Shown one piece after another: positions 54,558 to 64,000 of a stretch of DNA of 64,000 bases. Under the pieces are notes generated by a model. It was not told the DNA's origin and made no database searches. It saw only the letters and a program-made list of their open reading frames with translations. Source of the stretch: Chryseobacterium sp. GTDB lineage: Bacteria > Bacteroidota > Bacteroidia > Flavobacteriales > Weeksellaceae. Each line of letters opens with the position of its first letter. The stretch's first letter is position 1. The position numbers and the translations under genes were made by a program. The stretch spans positions 186,001-250,000 of the forward strand of contig JAITMC010000034.1 of the NCBI GenBank assembly GCA_031277615.1, given 5' to 3'.

Positions 54558-55397
54558 TTATTTAAGTGAAGAGAATTCTATAAAATCATATTCTGCCGAA
54601 TAGGTGAAAAGCTGTCTGAATACTGCTGCATGACCATTTCCGGCAATCACAAGAATGCGGTCTTCCGCATTGTGGGGAATATTCTGAATATTTCGGAACA
54701 TCCTCAGGTTTCTGTTGTACCAGTACAACGCCAGCATATCCGCACCATCATACTGCCTCAGTTTGAAATCTCCGCTAAGATATGCTCCATAGCCATATTG
54801 GTGGTATTCTTTACTGTTCATATACATAAAATTATCCAGCAGTGACCTGAAGTTTTTCGGTTCAGAACTTTTATAAAGGGCAGAGAAACTCTGGGATACC
54901 GGATCATCGCTTTTAAAATCATAATCCTGAAGGAGATTTTTAAAATAAACAGAATCTGTTTTGCGTAATTTTTCTTCCAGATCATCCAGAATTGATCTTG
55001 CATCTACGCTGTAAAGTTCTTTGATTTTAAGGTCATCCGCAATTCGCATAGCAAGCTGATAACGTTCATCGCGCTGATCTCTGTGTTTCCCTTCGCTGTA
55101 TTCCTTCAGCTTCTTATTCGCATTCCATTCCGGCCAGGCTTCAATAGCAATCTTGGTAGGTTTGAACTTCTTGATGTAATTCACAAGTTCCGTCACTTCT
55201 TTTGAGGTCTTGGGCGATAATACATCCACCTGATCCTCTTTCGGCGTTTTATGGGCATCCAGATTGGGATAATCAAAATGGAAAGTACCCACAACAAGAA
55301 CTTTGGTCTTAGGATTCTGAAAATAGTCTGAAGGTTTCTTTTGTCCGGTCATCAGAGCCGGAAGGCAAAAAAGTAGGGTATAAAAAATAGTTTTCAT
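54558..55397 (-). CDS. DUF5694 domain-containing secreted protein
   Basis: A 279-residue protein with a signal peptide (LLFCLPALMTGQ). It matches the DUF5694 group by KVLVVGTFHFDYPN, KIAIEAWPEWN and the C-terminal RILVIAGNGHAAVFRQLF. The pattern GTFHF near the start and GNGHAAVF near the end is like the TraB/GumN pattern seen in the protein at 10.7 kb. The family function is unknown. It lies between the two receptor genes; the gap upstream (to 55423) is 25 bases, so it is probably cotranscribed with the receptor at 55.4-57.5 kb. Confidence 0.78.
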   Translation of the reverse strand: MKTIFYTLLFCLPALMTGQKKPSDYFQNPKTKVLVVGTFHFDYPNLDAHKTPKEDQVDVLSPKTSKEVTELVNYIKKFKPTKIAIEAWPEWNANKKLKEYSEGKHRDQRDERYQLAMRIADDLKIKELYSVDARSILDDLEEKLRKTDSVYFKNLLQDYDFKSDDPVSQSFSALYKSSEPKNFRSLLDNFMYMNSKEYHQYGYGAYLSGDFKLRQYDGADMLALYWYNRNLRMFRNIQNIPHNAEDRILVIAGNGHAAVFRQLFTYSAEYDFIEFSSLK

Positions 55398-55422
55398 AAG
55401 ATTTGTTTATTAATGAATATTG

Positions 55423-57549
55423 TTAATCTGCTCTGTTTTTATCTTCAAAATTGACGGTTCTGCTGTTGGATTTCACTTTTTGGTTTCCGAAGCTGTAGGT
55501 AACACTCAGGGTCAGTTTTCTGGCGTCCCAATAATTGTTGAAAGTCTGGATATTATCCTCATAATAGGCACTCCCGCGGTATCCTGCCTGCCTGAAAATA
55601 TCATTTACCGAAACATTCATCTGCAGCTTTTTATCCATTAAGCTCATTTTAACACCTGCGTTAAGGCTGGCATTGCTTTTTGAGGTTGAATTTCCACCTC
55701 TGGACGGAAGAGACTGCCAGTAATTAAGGAAAAAGTAGAAGGTCTTTTCTTTATTCAGACGGAATGTATTATTGGTGGAATAATAAAACGACTGCCCGTT
55801 CATCACCGTTGCATTGAATTTTGTAATCTGCGTATCGCTGTAGCTGTACGATGCTGAAAAACTGCTTTCCCAGATCTTGAAAAATGTATCAGTATAGTTG
55901 AGATTGATCCCGTAATTATCCTGATTATAATAATTCTCATAAGTACTGGTCATGTAAATCCCGTCCGGAAAAGTGATCTGTTCAAAATTACTGGTTGAGC
56001 GCTGATAGAAGAGGTTGGCAGACCATTTGTTCTTAAAGATATAATTGAATTCAATATTATCATTGAAGGACGGTAGCAAGCCCGGATTTCCGGTATAATA
56101 GCTGTACGGATTGGAGTACCACCGGAACGGATCCAGTGCCCGGAACCCCGGACGGTTGATTCTCCTGGAATAGTTCAGACTGAACTGATGATGATCATTG
56201 GCTTTATAAGAAATATAAGCCGAAGGAAACAGCTTTCCGTATTTATTTTCAGATAACGATTGGGTCGTAGGCGAATATCCTTTGGTTTCTGCATATTCAT
56301 AACGGAAACCCAGTTTTGCAGACCATTTCTCCCCAAAATCTTTGCTGGCACTGAGGTACGCCGCATAGTTTTTTTCATCATAGTCAAACAGGTTGCTTTT
56401 TGTGGGATCGGCAACATATTGGCCGCCTTTAAAATCAAAATATCCGATATCGGAACGGTTGGAAAACTGACTGTACTTGGCACCGGTTTCCAGCTGTATT
56501 TTTTTGAAATTTAAAGTAAGATCAGCCTGCCCTGAATAGATTTTATAATCCACGGACGAAAGATTTCTTACCATATCCTCGGAATAGTCCGAGAGGTCTG
56601 TTGTGGTAAAGTTAACGTTCGTTTTTGGTAAATTACCATAATAATTGGCTCCTAAACTCAATTTATGCTCCCCGATTTTCTGGTCAAAATACAGGTTGAG
56701 CATTCTGGACTTGGAAGTGGAACGGTGTCTGGAATCGGTAGTGGTTCTCAATATCACCGCATCGCCGTTGAAATAGTCCTGAAATGAAGCAATATCCATA
56801 TTGGAATGTCCGTCGGCAATGTCATAAATAAGACCTATATTGGATTTCCCTGATAAAGAATAGTCGAGATTGATGTTGGCTCCCAGCCCGTCATTCATAT
56901 CCCGTCTGTCGTCTCTGCTTACGGATGACCGGTTGCTGATGACATCATAATTTTCTACAGACCGTTTCTCATCATCATAGCCACGCAGCTTTAAGGAAGC
57001 CTTTAGTTTTTCATTCTGATAATTCAGGGCTATGCTTCCTCCGAAACCCGCAAAAGTTGACTGTTTGTAATAAGTATTCAGATAGCCGCTCCAGCCCAGA
57101 TTCAGGTTTTTCTTCAGAACAATATTGATGATTCCGCTGTTTCCCTGAGCATCATATTTGGCAGGTGGTGTGGTGATAACTTCGATTTTAGCAATATTTT
57201 CCGAGCGTAGGTTCTTTAGATAATTCATCAGTTCAGGGCCGGAAAGGTTCAGCATACGGTCGTTCACCATCACCGAAACCCCGCTTTTTCCTACGATAGA
57301 AAGAAGACCTTTATCTTCATCCAGTTTCAGCAAAGGCGTATTTGCCAGAACTTCTGTTCCGGAGCTTCCCTGAGAGACCATCGAATTCTGAACATCATAA
57401 ATCAGACGGTCTACTTTGCGCTCAATTATTTTTTTCCTGCCCTCCAGCGATACAGATTCAATCGTTTTTACTTTTACCGTATCGCCTATGGCCTGGGCTG
57501 ATAGAAAAATACTGTATAATGCTGAAATCAGAATGCTTATTTTTTTCAT
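55423..57549 (-). CDS. TonB-dependent receptor / outer-membrane beta-barrel family protein
   Basis: A 708-residue outer-membrane receptor with signal peptide (ILISALYSIFLSAQA), plug domain (GSSGTEVLANTPLLKLDEDKG, VMVNDRMLNLSGPELMNYLKNLRSENIAKIEVITTPPAKYDAQGNSG in parts) and barrel of the OMP_b-brl_3 group. It is a paralogue of the receptor at 52.2 kb but only loosely similar in the barrel. The final 15 residues are charged. It faces the LytS/LytTR pair, with 157 bases between the genes. The pair could control it. The substrate (peptide, siderophore or other) is unknown. Confidence 0.82.
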   Translation of the reverse strand: MKKISILISALYSIFLSAQAIGDTVKVKTIESVSLEGRKKIIERKVDRLIYDVQNSMVSQGSSGTEVLANTPLLKLDEDKGLLSIVGKSGVSVMVNDRMLNLSGPELMNYLKNLRSENIAKIEVITTPPAKYDAQGNSGIINIVLKKNLNLGWSGYLNTYYKQSTFAGFGGSIALNYQNEKLKASLKLRGYDDEKRSVENYDVISNRSSVSRDDRRDMNDGLGANINLDYSLSGKSNIGLIYDIADGHSNMDIASFQDYFNGDAVILRTTTDSRHRSTSKSRMLNLYFDQKIGEHKLSLGANYYGNLPKTNVNFTTTDLSDYSEDMVRNLSSVDYKIYSGQADLTLNFKKIQLETGAKYSQFSNRSDIGYFDFKGGQYVADPTKSNLFDYDEKNYAAYLSASKDFGEKWSAKLGFRYEYAETKGYSPTTQSLSENKYGKLFPSAYISYKANDHHQFSLNYSRRINRPGFRALDPFRWYSNPYSYYTGNPGLLPSFNDNIEFNYIFKNKWSANLFYQRSTSNFEQITFPDGIYMTSTYENYYNQDNYGINLNYTDTFFKIWESSFSASYSYSDTQITKFNATVMNGQSFYYSTNNTFRLNKEKTFYFFLNYWQSLPSRGGNSTSKSNASLNAGVKMSLMDKKLQMNVSVNDIFRQAGYRGSAYYEDNIQTFNNYWDARKLTLSVTYSFGNQKVKSNSRTVNFEDKNRAD

Positions 57550-57745
57550 GGTATTTCTATTAATAACAACAACTGGCAGCGGATGTTCGTTACCTTTCGT
57601 GCAAAATTACAGGGAAGGAGCTGTGTGAAAAACAGCGATTAGATGAAGTCCTGATTTTTATAAGGCAAATCCGTTTCATCGGAAATTTTGGTGGGTTTAT
57701 CGAAAATTGATGCTGATTGTCTTTTATAACTTTTATTTTTATGAT

Positions 57746-58768
57746 ATGAAAAAGAGTCAGCTTTTATATCTTCATCTTTTCTTCTGGTTTCTGTACTTTG
57801 TCCGGGAAACGATTGACTTTAGTTTTAGTATTAAAAAAATAGACAAACTGGATGTTATTTTTACAGTGACTTTTTTTATCACTAATTTCTCGTGCTTTTA
57901 CATTAACTACTTTTGGGTGGTTCCGAAATTTTTTGATCTGAATAAAACCTATAAGCTTGTTATCGGGTATTTCGTAAGTGTTCTTTGTTTTGTGGTCATC
58001 CGGTACTCTGTGGAAGAAACTCTGCTGCCTTTCTTCTTTGGAATCAGGAATTATGCGGAAGGAACCGGGTTGACCTATTACTTCTATGATAATATTTATT
58101 TTAGCTTTATTGCCATTTTTGTAAGCACGGTTTTATGTGTTTTTAAAATATATTCCAGAACGGAAGAAGAAAAAAATAAGCTGATCACGGAAAAGAAAAA
58201 TGCAGAGCTCCAGGCTCTTAAAACACAGATCAATCCGCATTTTATTTTTAATTCCCTGAACAATATTTACTCACTGGTGTATCAGAATTCCGAAAAGGCC
58301 CTTCCCGCCATTGAAGAGCTGAGCCGGTTGCTGAGGTATAGCACAAAAGACCTTGAAAAGCCTGTGATTCCTCTGGAAAAAGAAATGGGCTATATCGAAA
58401 GCCTTATTGCCCTGGAAAGTTTAAGAATTAAGAACCCGGAACTGCTGGTAGTGGAAAAAAATATCCGCAATCCCAGTCAGGGAATTTCTCCGATGCTGCT
58501 GGTACCGTTTGTAGAAAATGCCTTTAAGCATGGTGATTTCAGGAATAAAGGCTTTAAGCTTAAAATCTCAGATGAAAAAGGATCGCTGCATTTTTATCTT
58601 CAGAATTATAAAAACAACAGATCCAAAGATGATTTCTCAGGAATAGGTATTGAAAATGTCAGAAAAAGACTTGAAATTTTATACCCGGTTCATCAGTTAT
58701 CCATCCATGAAAATGAATCTGAATTTGTTGTAGATTTGACCATAACTTTCCCCCATGAGAACCATTAA
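57746..58768 (+). CDS. LytS-like sensor histidine kinase
   Basis: A 340-residue kinase of the LytS/YehU (His_kinase) type. I chose the ATG at 57746 (MKKSQLLYLHLFFWFLY); an in-frame start 13 codons upstream gives a weaker N-terminus. Four transmembrane helices fill the first 140 residues, with no large sensor domain. The phosphoacceptor is H165 in QINPHFIFNSLNNIY. The ATPase part has PMLLVPFVENAFKHG and SGIGIENVRKRLE. Its end overlaps the response regulator gene by 14 bases. The signal is probably sensed in the membrane. Confidence 0.88.
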   Translation: MKKSQLLYLHLFFWFLYFVRETIDFSFSIKKIDKLDVIFTVTFFITNFSCFYINYFWVVPKFFDLNKTYKLVIGYFVSVLCFVVIRYSVEETLLPFFFGIRNYAEGTGLTYYFYDNIYFSFIAIFVSTVLCVFKIYSRTEEEKNKLITEKKNAELQALKTQINPHFIFNSLNNIYSLVYQNSEKALPAIEELSRLLRYSTKDLEKPVIPLEKEMGYIESLIALESLRIKNPELLVVEKNIRNPSQGISPMLLVPFVENAFKHGDFRNKGFKLKISDEKGSLHFYLQNYKNNRSKDDFSGIGIENVRKRLEILYPVHQLSIHENESEFVVDLTITFPHENH

Positions 58769-59438
58769 ATGCATTATTGTTGATGACGAGCCGCTGGCCA
58801 TTTCGCTCCTGGAAAATTATGTGCGGAAAACTCCTTTTTTAGAACTTGTTTTCTCTGCCGAAAATCCTATTACAGCACTCGAATATATCCGGAATAACCA
58901 CTGTGACCTGATCTTTCTGGATATCCAGATGCCGGAACTCACAGGAATCAATTTTATGAAAATTGTGGGCGATACCCACAAATATATTTTAACGACAGCT
59001 TACTCGGAATATGCATTGGAAGGCTATGAGCATCATGTCGTGGATTATCTTCTGAAACCCATTTCTTTTGAACGCTTCCACAAAAGTGTGCTGAAGGCGC
59101 AGGAACGTTTTTCTTTTCATGAAAACACAAAAGAACCTTATTTCTTCGTTAAGTCTTCAGGACAGCAGTATCGCATCAATTTTAATGATATCCTTTATAT
59201 TGAAAGCATTAAAGATTATGTCAACATCAGGACTGTGGAACAGGAATATATTGTTCTGGATACCTTAAAATCGTTGGAGAATCAGCTTTCAGAAGAGTTT
59301 ATACGAATCCATAAGTCATTCATCATTAATCTGGATAAAGTCAGAAATATAGGACTGAAGAAAGTGATCCTTGAATGTGAACAGGAAATACCTGTTGGAG
59401 AGAGTTACAGAGCAAACCTTTTAGGAAGACTGAAATAA
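58755..59438 (+). CDS. LytTR family response regulator
   Basis: A 227-residue response regulator. The receiver has D10-D11, the phosphorylated D56 (IFLDIQMPELTG), T80-T81 and K101 (LLKPISFERF). A LytTR DNA-binding domain follows (SGQQYRINFNDILYIESIKDYVNI, EEFIRIHKSFIINLDKV, EIPVGESYRANL). It is translated with the kinase (14-base overlap). LytTR regulators usually bind repeated sites near their target genes; the divergent receptor gene is the first candidate target. Confidence 0.92.
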   Translation: MRTIKCIIVDDEPLAISLLENYVRKTPFLELVFSAENPITALEYIRNNHCDLIFLDIQMPELTGINFMKIVGDTHKYILTTAYSEYALEGYEHHVVDYLLKPISFERFHKSVLKAQERFSFHENTKEPYFFVKSSGQQYRINFNDILYIESIKDYVNIRTVEQEYIVLDTLKSLENQLSEEFIRIHKSFIINLDKVRNIGLKKVILECEQEIPVGESYRANLLGRLK

Positions 59439-59456
59439 AATTTGGTCTGATATAAA

Positions 59457-59483
59457 TCTGCTCCGTCTGCTGAATCTGCGAGA
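59457..59483. repeat. Three imperfect 9-nt units downstream of the regulator gene
   Basis: TCTGCTCCG, TCTGCTGAA and TCTGCGAGA (59457-59483) form a 9-base period. The following stretch up to about 59545 looks like a dispersed intergenic element, but only one copy was seen in this window. Confidence 0.35.
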
Positions 59484-59624
59484 GCCTAAATATCCATATA
59501 CATCGGTGTAATCCGTGGGAAATTATACAACCACAACACGCGTAAAATATGTAATGTAATATCCATCTATTGTTATGACTGTCCGTAACTTTTAGGCTTG
59601 ATCCCTGCCTTTGCGATTCGGTAA

Positions 59625-59664
59625 ATAAAAAAAGCAGCTTCCTCAGAAACTGCCTTTTTTATAA
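59625..59664 (-). terminator. Rho-independent terminator of the aconitase gene
   Basis: AAAAAAAGCAGCTTCC (from 59627) and GAAACTGCCTTTTTT (to 59660) form a stem with A and T runs on both sides, usable in both directions. It lies 15 bases beyond the aconitase stop. Confidence 0.75.
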
Positions 59665-59678
59665 TTAATCACTGATAA

Positions 59679-61949
59679 TTAATTCTTTTCCTGTTGTTTG
59701 ATCAGGTTAAGAGCAGAACCTGCCTTGAACCAGTCAATCTGTTGATCATTATAGGTATGATTGGCCATGATCATGTCTTTAGTTCCGTCTTTGTGGATGA
59801 ATTCTAAAGTCAGTTGCTTTCCTGGAGCAAACTGGTCAAGATCAAGGAAGTTGACCACATCATCTTCCTGAATTTTATCATAATCTGCCTCATTTGCAAA
59901 AGTGATTCCTAACATTCCCTGTTTTTTAAGGTTGGTTTCGTGAATTCTCGCGAATGATTTTACCAGTACAGCTTTTACTCCCAGGTGTCTTGGTTCCATG
60001 GCGGCATGCTCTCTTGAAGAACCTTCACCGTAGTTCTGGTCTCCCACCACGATCGTTGGTATGCCTGCTGCTTTGTAGGCTCTCTGTACAGCCGGAACTT
60101 CACCGTATTCACCCGTTAGCTCATTTTTAACCTTATTGGTTTCCATGTTGTAGGCATTGACAGCCCCGATTAACATGTTGTTTGAAATATTATCCAGGTG
60201 GCCTCTGTATTTCAGCCATGGTCCTGCCATAGAGATGTGGTCGGTCGTACATTTTCCGAATGCTTTGATCAATACTCTTGCTCCAGTAATGTTTTTGCCA
60301 TCCCAGGCTGGGAATTCCTCCAATAATTGAAGCCTGTCCGAAGTAGGGCTTACGTTGACCACAACACTCGATCCGTCTGCGGATGGTGCCTGATAACCAT
60401 TGTCATCCACAGCAAAACCTTTTTCAGGAAGCTCAAAACCTTTAGGCTCGTTGAGCTTTACCTGTTCACCTGCCTGGTTCGTTAAAGTATCTGTAATCGG
60501 GTTGAAGTCTAATCTACCGGAGATAGCCACAGCAGCTACCATTTCAGGAGAAGCTACAAATGCGTGGGTATTCGGGTTACCATCGGCTCTTTTCGCAAAG
60601 TTTCTATTGAAAGAATGGATGATGGAGTTTTTCTCACCTTTTTCAGCGCCTTCTCTGTCCCATTGTCCGATACAAGGTCCGCACGCATTGGTAAAGATTC
60701 TGGCGTTTTCAAATTTTCTGAAAGAATTTAGGAAACCGTCTCTTTCCGCAGTGAATTTCACTTGCTCAGAACCCGGGTTAATCCCTAAAATAGCTTTAGG
60801 CTTTACTCCTTTGGATACGGCATCTTCCACAATAGAAGCTGCTCTTGATAAATCTTCATAGGAAGAGTTGGTACAGGAACCGATCAGGGCCCATTCCACT
60901 TCTAGCGGCCATCCGTTGGCTTCTGCTTTAGCTCTGAATTCAGCCACAGGAGTCGCCAAATCCGGAGTGAAAGGTCCGTTTAAGTGGGGAGTCAGCTCAG
61001 AAAGGTTAATTTCAATGAGCTGGTCGAAATATTGTTCCGGGTTTGCATATACTTCAGCATCCCCTGTTAAATGTTCAGCAATTTTATCAGCAGCATCTAC
61101 GACGTCCTGTCTTCCTGTTGCCGATAAATATCTTCTCATGGAATCATCATATCCGAAAGTAGAAGTCGTGGCTCCGATTTCAGCACCCATATTACAGATG
61201 GTACCTTTACCTGTTGCAGAAAGAGATTCTGCTCCTTCACCGAAGTATTCCACGATACATCCGGTACCTCCTTTTACGGTAAGAATTCCAGCTACTTTAA
61301 GGATCACATCCTTAGCAGAAGTCCAGCCGTTCATTTTACCGGTTAGTTTAACCCCGATCAGTTTAGGCATTTTAAGCTCCCAGGCCATTCCTGCCATTAC
61401 GTCTACCGCATCAGCGCCCCCTACACCAATGGCTACCATTCCCAGTCCGCCGGCATTTACCGTGTGAGAGTCGGTACCGATCATCATTCCTCCGGGGAAA
61501 GCATAGTTTTCAAGAACAACCTGGTGGATAATCCCTGCTCCCGGCTTCCAGAATCCGATTCCGTATTTGTCACATACGGAGCTTAAGAAGTTGAACACTT
61601 CGGAGTTTTTGTTGATCCCCTCCTGTAAATCCTTATCAGCCCCTACTTTCGCCTGAATCAGGTGATCTGCGTGAGCCGTTGAAGGGACCGCCACTTTAGT
61701 CTTTCCAGCCTGCATAAACTGTAAAAGTGCCATCTGTGCTGTGGCATCCTGCATGGCTACTCTGTCCGGTGCGAAATCTACATAAGAGTTCCCTCTTTCA
61801 TAAGCTTGTGTAGCATTTCCTTCCCAAAGGTGGGTGTAAAGAATTTTTTCTGAAAGGGTAAGAGGTTTTCCCACGATTTGTCTTGCCGCAGCAATTCTCT
61901 CAGGATAACGCTCATACACTTTTTTGATCATATCAATATCAAAAGTCAT
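59679..61949 (-). CDS. acn: Aconitate hydratase (mitochondrial/AcnA-like type)
   Basis: A TCA-cycle enzyme of 756 residues that isomerises citrate and isocitrate. It has the length and layout of the mitochondrial-type aconitase: start [39 protein letters not shown], and the cluster cysteines in [14 protein letters not shown] and [13 protein letters not shown]. The C-terminal swivel domain has [25 protein letters not shown] (in parts: [15 protein letters not shown]) and [15 protein letters not shown]. It lies downstream of the AcnB-type gene, 314 bases away, with a terminator between, so it is a separate transcript. Confidence 0.92.
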   Translation of the reverse strand: MTFDIDMIKKVYERYPERIAAARQIVGKPLTLSEKILYTHLWEGNATQAYERGNSYVDFAPDRVAMQDATAQMALLQFMQAGKTKVAVPSTAHADHLIQAKVGADKDLQEGINKNSEVFNFLSSVCDKYGIGFWKPGAGIIHQVVLENYAFPGGMMIGTDSHTVNAGGLGMVAIGVGGADAVDVMAGMAWELKMPKLIGVKLTGKMNGWTSAKDVILKVAGILTVKGGTGCIVEYFGEGAESLSATGKGTICNMGAEIGATTSTFGYDDSMRRYLSATGRQDVVDAADKIAEHLTGDAEVYANPEQYFDQLIEINLSELTPHLNGPFTPDLATPVAEFRAKAEANGWPLEVEWALIGSCTNSSYEDLSRAASIVEDAVSKGVKPKAILGINPGSEQVKFTAERDGFLNSFRKFENARIFTNACGPCIGQWDREGAEKGEKNSIIHSFNRNFAKRADGNPNTHAFVASPEMVAAVAISGRLDFNPITDTLTNQAGEQVKLNEPKGFELPEKGFAVDDNGYQAPSADGSSVVVNVSPTSDRLQLLEEFPAWDGKNITGARVLIKAFGKCTTDHISMAGPWLKYRGHLDNISNNMLIGAVNAYNMETNKVKNELTGEYGEVPAVQRAYKAAGIPTIVVGDQNYGEGSSREHAAMEPRHLGVKAVLVKSFARIHETNLKKQGMLGITFANEADYDKIQEDDVVNFLDLDQFAPGKQLTLEFIHKDGTKDMIMANHTYNDQQIDWFKAGSALNLIKQQEKN

Positions 61950-62263
61950 ATCGTATTTAATTTTGTTCTTTTTCCGTTAAAGCTTCTTTCTTTAGTATTT
62001 TGAAAGAAAAATCAGTTTTTTATATATCAAAAAACGTTCCTAATAATCTATAAACAGGGCCGTTTTTATTTCAAAATCAAGAGATTTTATAACTTTCAAT
62101 TTAAGAAAAAATAGATTCTGTTTTTCCGGTTTTCTCAGAAAAAAATCGTATATAAGGTAAAATAGAACGATTCTAAACAAAAAAATGAAAGATTTTAAAT
62201 CCCAAAGGACTAAAATCTTTCATTTATATAATTTTCAATAGTCTTACGACCTGTTCAATTCTG
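61950..62263 (-). other. 314-base intergenic region between the two aconitase genes
   Basis: AT-rich, with no protein-coding frame. It contains the terminator of the AcnB-type gene (62176-62226). The rest must hold the promoter of the acn gene, but no exact TAnnTTTG was found on the minus strand. I see nothing else in it. Confidence 0.6.
62176..62226 (-). terminator. Rho-independent terminator of the AcnB-type gene
   Basis: AAATGAAAGATTTTA (62183-62197) pairs perfectly with TAAAATCTTTCATTT (62211-62225), a 15-bp stem with a 13-nt loop. On the minus strand it is followed by a T run. Confidence 0.8.
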
Positions 62264-64000
62264 TTAGTGTGCGCTTGTACTTGTCAGTTCCTTAATGGAA
62301 GGTACAAATGTCGTCAGGTCAATACCTTCAACGGCAGCCTTATATTCATCAATGCTTGGGATTCTTCCGATGATTGCAGATAATACAACTACCGGAGTTG
62401 AAGCCAATAGAGATTCTCCTTTTTTGCGTTCGGAATCTTCTACGACTCTTCCCTGGAACAGACGGGTTGAAGTGGCTAAAACAGTATCTCCTTTCGCTGC
62501 TTTTTCCTGGTTACCCATACAAAGGTTACATCCCGGGCGCTCCAGATACATTACGTTTTCATATTCTGTACGGGCTTCCCCTTTAGGCGCGTTATCGTTA
62601 AATTCAAATCCTGAATATTTTTCAAGTAATTCCCAGTCACCTTCAGCTTTTAGCTCGTCAATGATGTTGTAAGTAGGAGCTGCCACTACCAGAGGAGCGC
62701 TGAATTCTACTTTTCCCTGTTGTTTTTCAAGGTTTCTCAACATCTGAGACACAATCTTAAGGTCTCCTTTGTGAACCATACAGGATCCTACGAAACCAAG
62801 ATCTACTTTTTTCTCACCACCATAGTAAGAAAGATCCCTGATGGTATCGTGCGTATATCTTTTGGAAACATCTTCGTTGTTTACATCCGGGTCAGCAATC
62901 ATTGGTTCTACGATTACGTCAAGGTCTACAACAACTTCTGCATAATATTTAGCATTGGAATCCGGAGTAAGCGCTGGTTTTTCACCGGATCTGATTTCTT
63001 CAATTCTCTTATTAGCTTTGTCAATTAATCCCTGAAGAACCTTGTTGTGATTATCCATTCCTTTATCAATCATGATCTGGATTCTGCCTTTGGCAATTTC
63101 CAGTGATTCGATTAAGGTATTGTCTTCAGAAATGTTGATAGACGCTTTAGCTTTCATTTCAGCAGTCCAGTCTGTAAAAGTGAATGCCTGGTCGGCAGGA
63201 AGCGTTCCGATATGAACCTCAATGATTCTTCCCTGGAATACGTTCTCTCCTCCGAATTGCTTCAGCATCTGAGCCTGAGTAGCATGTACCACATCACGGA
63301 AATCCATGTGAGGCTTCATTTCCCCTTTGAACGTTACTTTTACAGATTCCGGGATTGGCATAGAAGCCTCACCGGTAGCTAATGCAAGAGCAACCGTTCC
63401 TGAGTCTGCTCCGAAGGCAACTCCTTTAGACATTCTCGTGTGAGAGTCACCACCAATGATGATCGCCCACTCATCTACCGTGATATCGTTAAGAACTTTG
63501 TGAATAACGTCCGTCATAGAGTGGTATTCACCTTTTGGGTCACGTGCTGTGATTAATCCGAAATCGTTCATGAATTTCATTAGCTTAGGAATGTTAGCCT
63601 GAGCTTTTTTATCCCAAACTGAAGCGGTGTGACATCCTGACTGGTAAGCACCGTCAACGATTGGAGAAATTACGGTAGCGGCCATGGATTCAAGCTCCTG
63701 GGAAGTCATAAGACCTGTCGTATCCTGTGAACCAACGATGTTTACCTGTACACGAACGTCAGAACCGGCGTGCAATACTTTTCCTGGGGTAGTTCCTACC
63801 GCATTTCTGTTGAAGATTTTTTCAACAGCAGTAAGCCCTTGTCCTTCGTGAGAAATTTCTTTAGATGGAGCAAAAACAACAGGTGCTTCAACACCCAGAA
63901 CCTGAGCGGCAAATGTCTGTAGTTTCTTACCGAATACGATTGCGTAAGATCCTCCGGCTTTGATGAATTCCATCTTTTGTGGAGTGAAAGACTTCGTAAG
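62264..64000 (-). CDS. acnB: Aconitate hydratase B (bifunctional, AcnB type), C-terminal part
   Basis: The frame is open to the right edge of the window, so the N-terminus is missing. The 578 visible residues are the catalytic and C-terminal part of AcnB, which also acts on 2-methylisocitrate in many bacteria. Diagnostic words are GAYQSGCHTASVWDKKA, IIGGDSHTRMSKGVAFGADSG and, for the iron-sulfur ligands, GFVGSCMVHKGD and RPGCNLCMGN. The ATG at 63973 is internal, not the start: the residues before it (KSFTPQK) continue the family sequence. AcnB and the mitochondrial-type enzyme are distant relatives, not recent copies. Confidence 0.92.
   Translation of the reverse strand, partial: LTKSFTPQKMEFIKAGGSYAIVFGKKLQTFAAQVLGVEAPVVFAPSKEISHEGQGLTAVEKIFNRNAVGTTPGKVLHAGSDVRVQVNIVGSQDTTGLMTSQELESMAATVISPIVDGAYQSGCHTASVWDKKAQANIPKLMKFMNDFGLITARDPKGEYHSMTDVIHKVLNDITVDEWAIIIGGDSHTRMSKGVAFGADSGTVALALATGEASMPIPESVKVTFKGEMKPHMDFRDVVHATQAQMLKQFGGENVFQGRIIEVHIGTLPADQAFTFTDWTAEMKAKASINISEDNTLIESLEIAKGRIQIMIDKGMDNHNKVLQGLIDKANKRIEEIRSGEKPALTPDSNAKYYAEVVVDLDVIVEPMIADPDVNNEDVSKRYTHDTIRDLSYYGGEKKVDLGFVGSCMVHKGDLKIVSQMLRNLEKQQGKVEFSAPLVVAAPTYNIIDELKAEGDWELLEKYSGFEFNDNAPKGEARTEYENVMYLERPGCNLCMGNQEKAAKGDTVLATSTRLFQGRVVEDSERKKGESLLASTPVVVLSAIIGRIPSIDEYKAAVEGIDLTTFVPSIKELTSTSAH

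Noticed and set aside
60868-61467. 199-residue plus-strand frame opposite the aconitase gene
   Set aside because: It is the complement of the conserved aconitase coding region; its Ser/Pro-rich sequence is typical of antisense frames of highly biased genes.
63973-63973. ATG at 63973 as the start of acnB
   Set aside because: The frame continues to the window edge with family-like residues, and AcnB proteins are much longer at the N-terminus.

Overview
The window looks like chromosome from a flavobacterium close to Chryseobacterium or Elizabethkingia (Bacteroidota). The support is low-to-moderate GC, -7 promoter elements of the TAnnTTTG type instead of E. coli -10 boxes, few Shine-Dalgarno sequences, a fused CcoN-CcoO cbb3 oxidase subunit, a type IX secretion C-terminal sorting domain, TonB-dependent receptors of the outer-membrane beta-barrel family, and a double-glycine leader peptide of the kind common in this group. 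No tRNA, rRNA, CRISPR array, insertion sequence or phage gene was seen. Most of the window is conserved core chromosome.

Left edge (1-2.4 kb): the end of a peptide-modification operon of the grasp-with-spasm type. It holds a truncated gene, an ATP-grasp ligase, a 60-residue unknown protein and a SPASM-domain protein, all joined by 4-nt start/stop overlaps. It is the most AT-rich part of the window and the best candidate for an unusual system. A separate double-glycine, eight-cysteine peptide gene sits alone at 14.8 kb.

2.4-12.7 kb, minus strand: an Mla-type lipid ABC transporter (permease and ATPase) coupled to an outer-membrane barrel gene, a polyprenyl-phosphate sugar transferase, queE, folD, pgi, an ECF sigma factor operon (TraB/GumN protein, sigma factor, membrane protein) and a DUF4349 lipoprotein. 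12.8-25.1 kb: an acyl-CoA dehydrogenase, a DoxX protein, the peptide gene, an AI-2E family permease, lon, a PpiD/SurA-like periplasmic foldase, an MlaD protein and a two-part iron-sulfur electron-transfer module. 25.3-32.3 kb: a small conserved protein, an acetyltransferase with a flippase, serS and several lipoproteins, two of them tandem paralogues.

32.3-42.0 kb: a complete cbb3 cytochrome oxidase locus (SafE-like protein, ccoH, ccoG, ccoP, ccoQ, ccoNO, ccoS, ccoI), divergent from a Crp/Fnr regulator. Then panB, a small membrane protein, a pseudouridine synthase and a T9SS cargo protein. 45.9-52.0 kb: a thiamine operon (thiS, thiC, a TenI-like gene, thiE, thiG, thiH, thiF) led by a TPP riboswitch. 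Its probable expression platform is a hairpin that contains the thiS start codon. 52.2-59.4 kb: two TonB-dependent-receptor-like barrels, a DUF5694 protein and a LytS/LytTR two-component pair. 59.7-64.0 kb: two aconitases of different families, the second cut by the window end.

Functionally the window combines envelope maintenance (Mla, PpiD, Lon, flippase), microaerobic respiration, the aconitase step of the TCA cycle, cofactor synthesis (thiamine, pantothenate, folate, queuosine) and small-peptide natural-product chemistry. All calls come from reading the sequence and recalling families; no database search was run.
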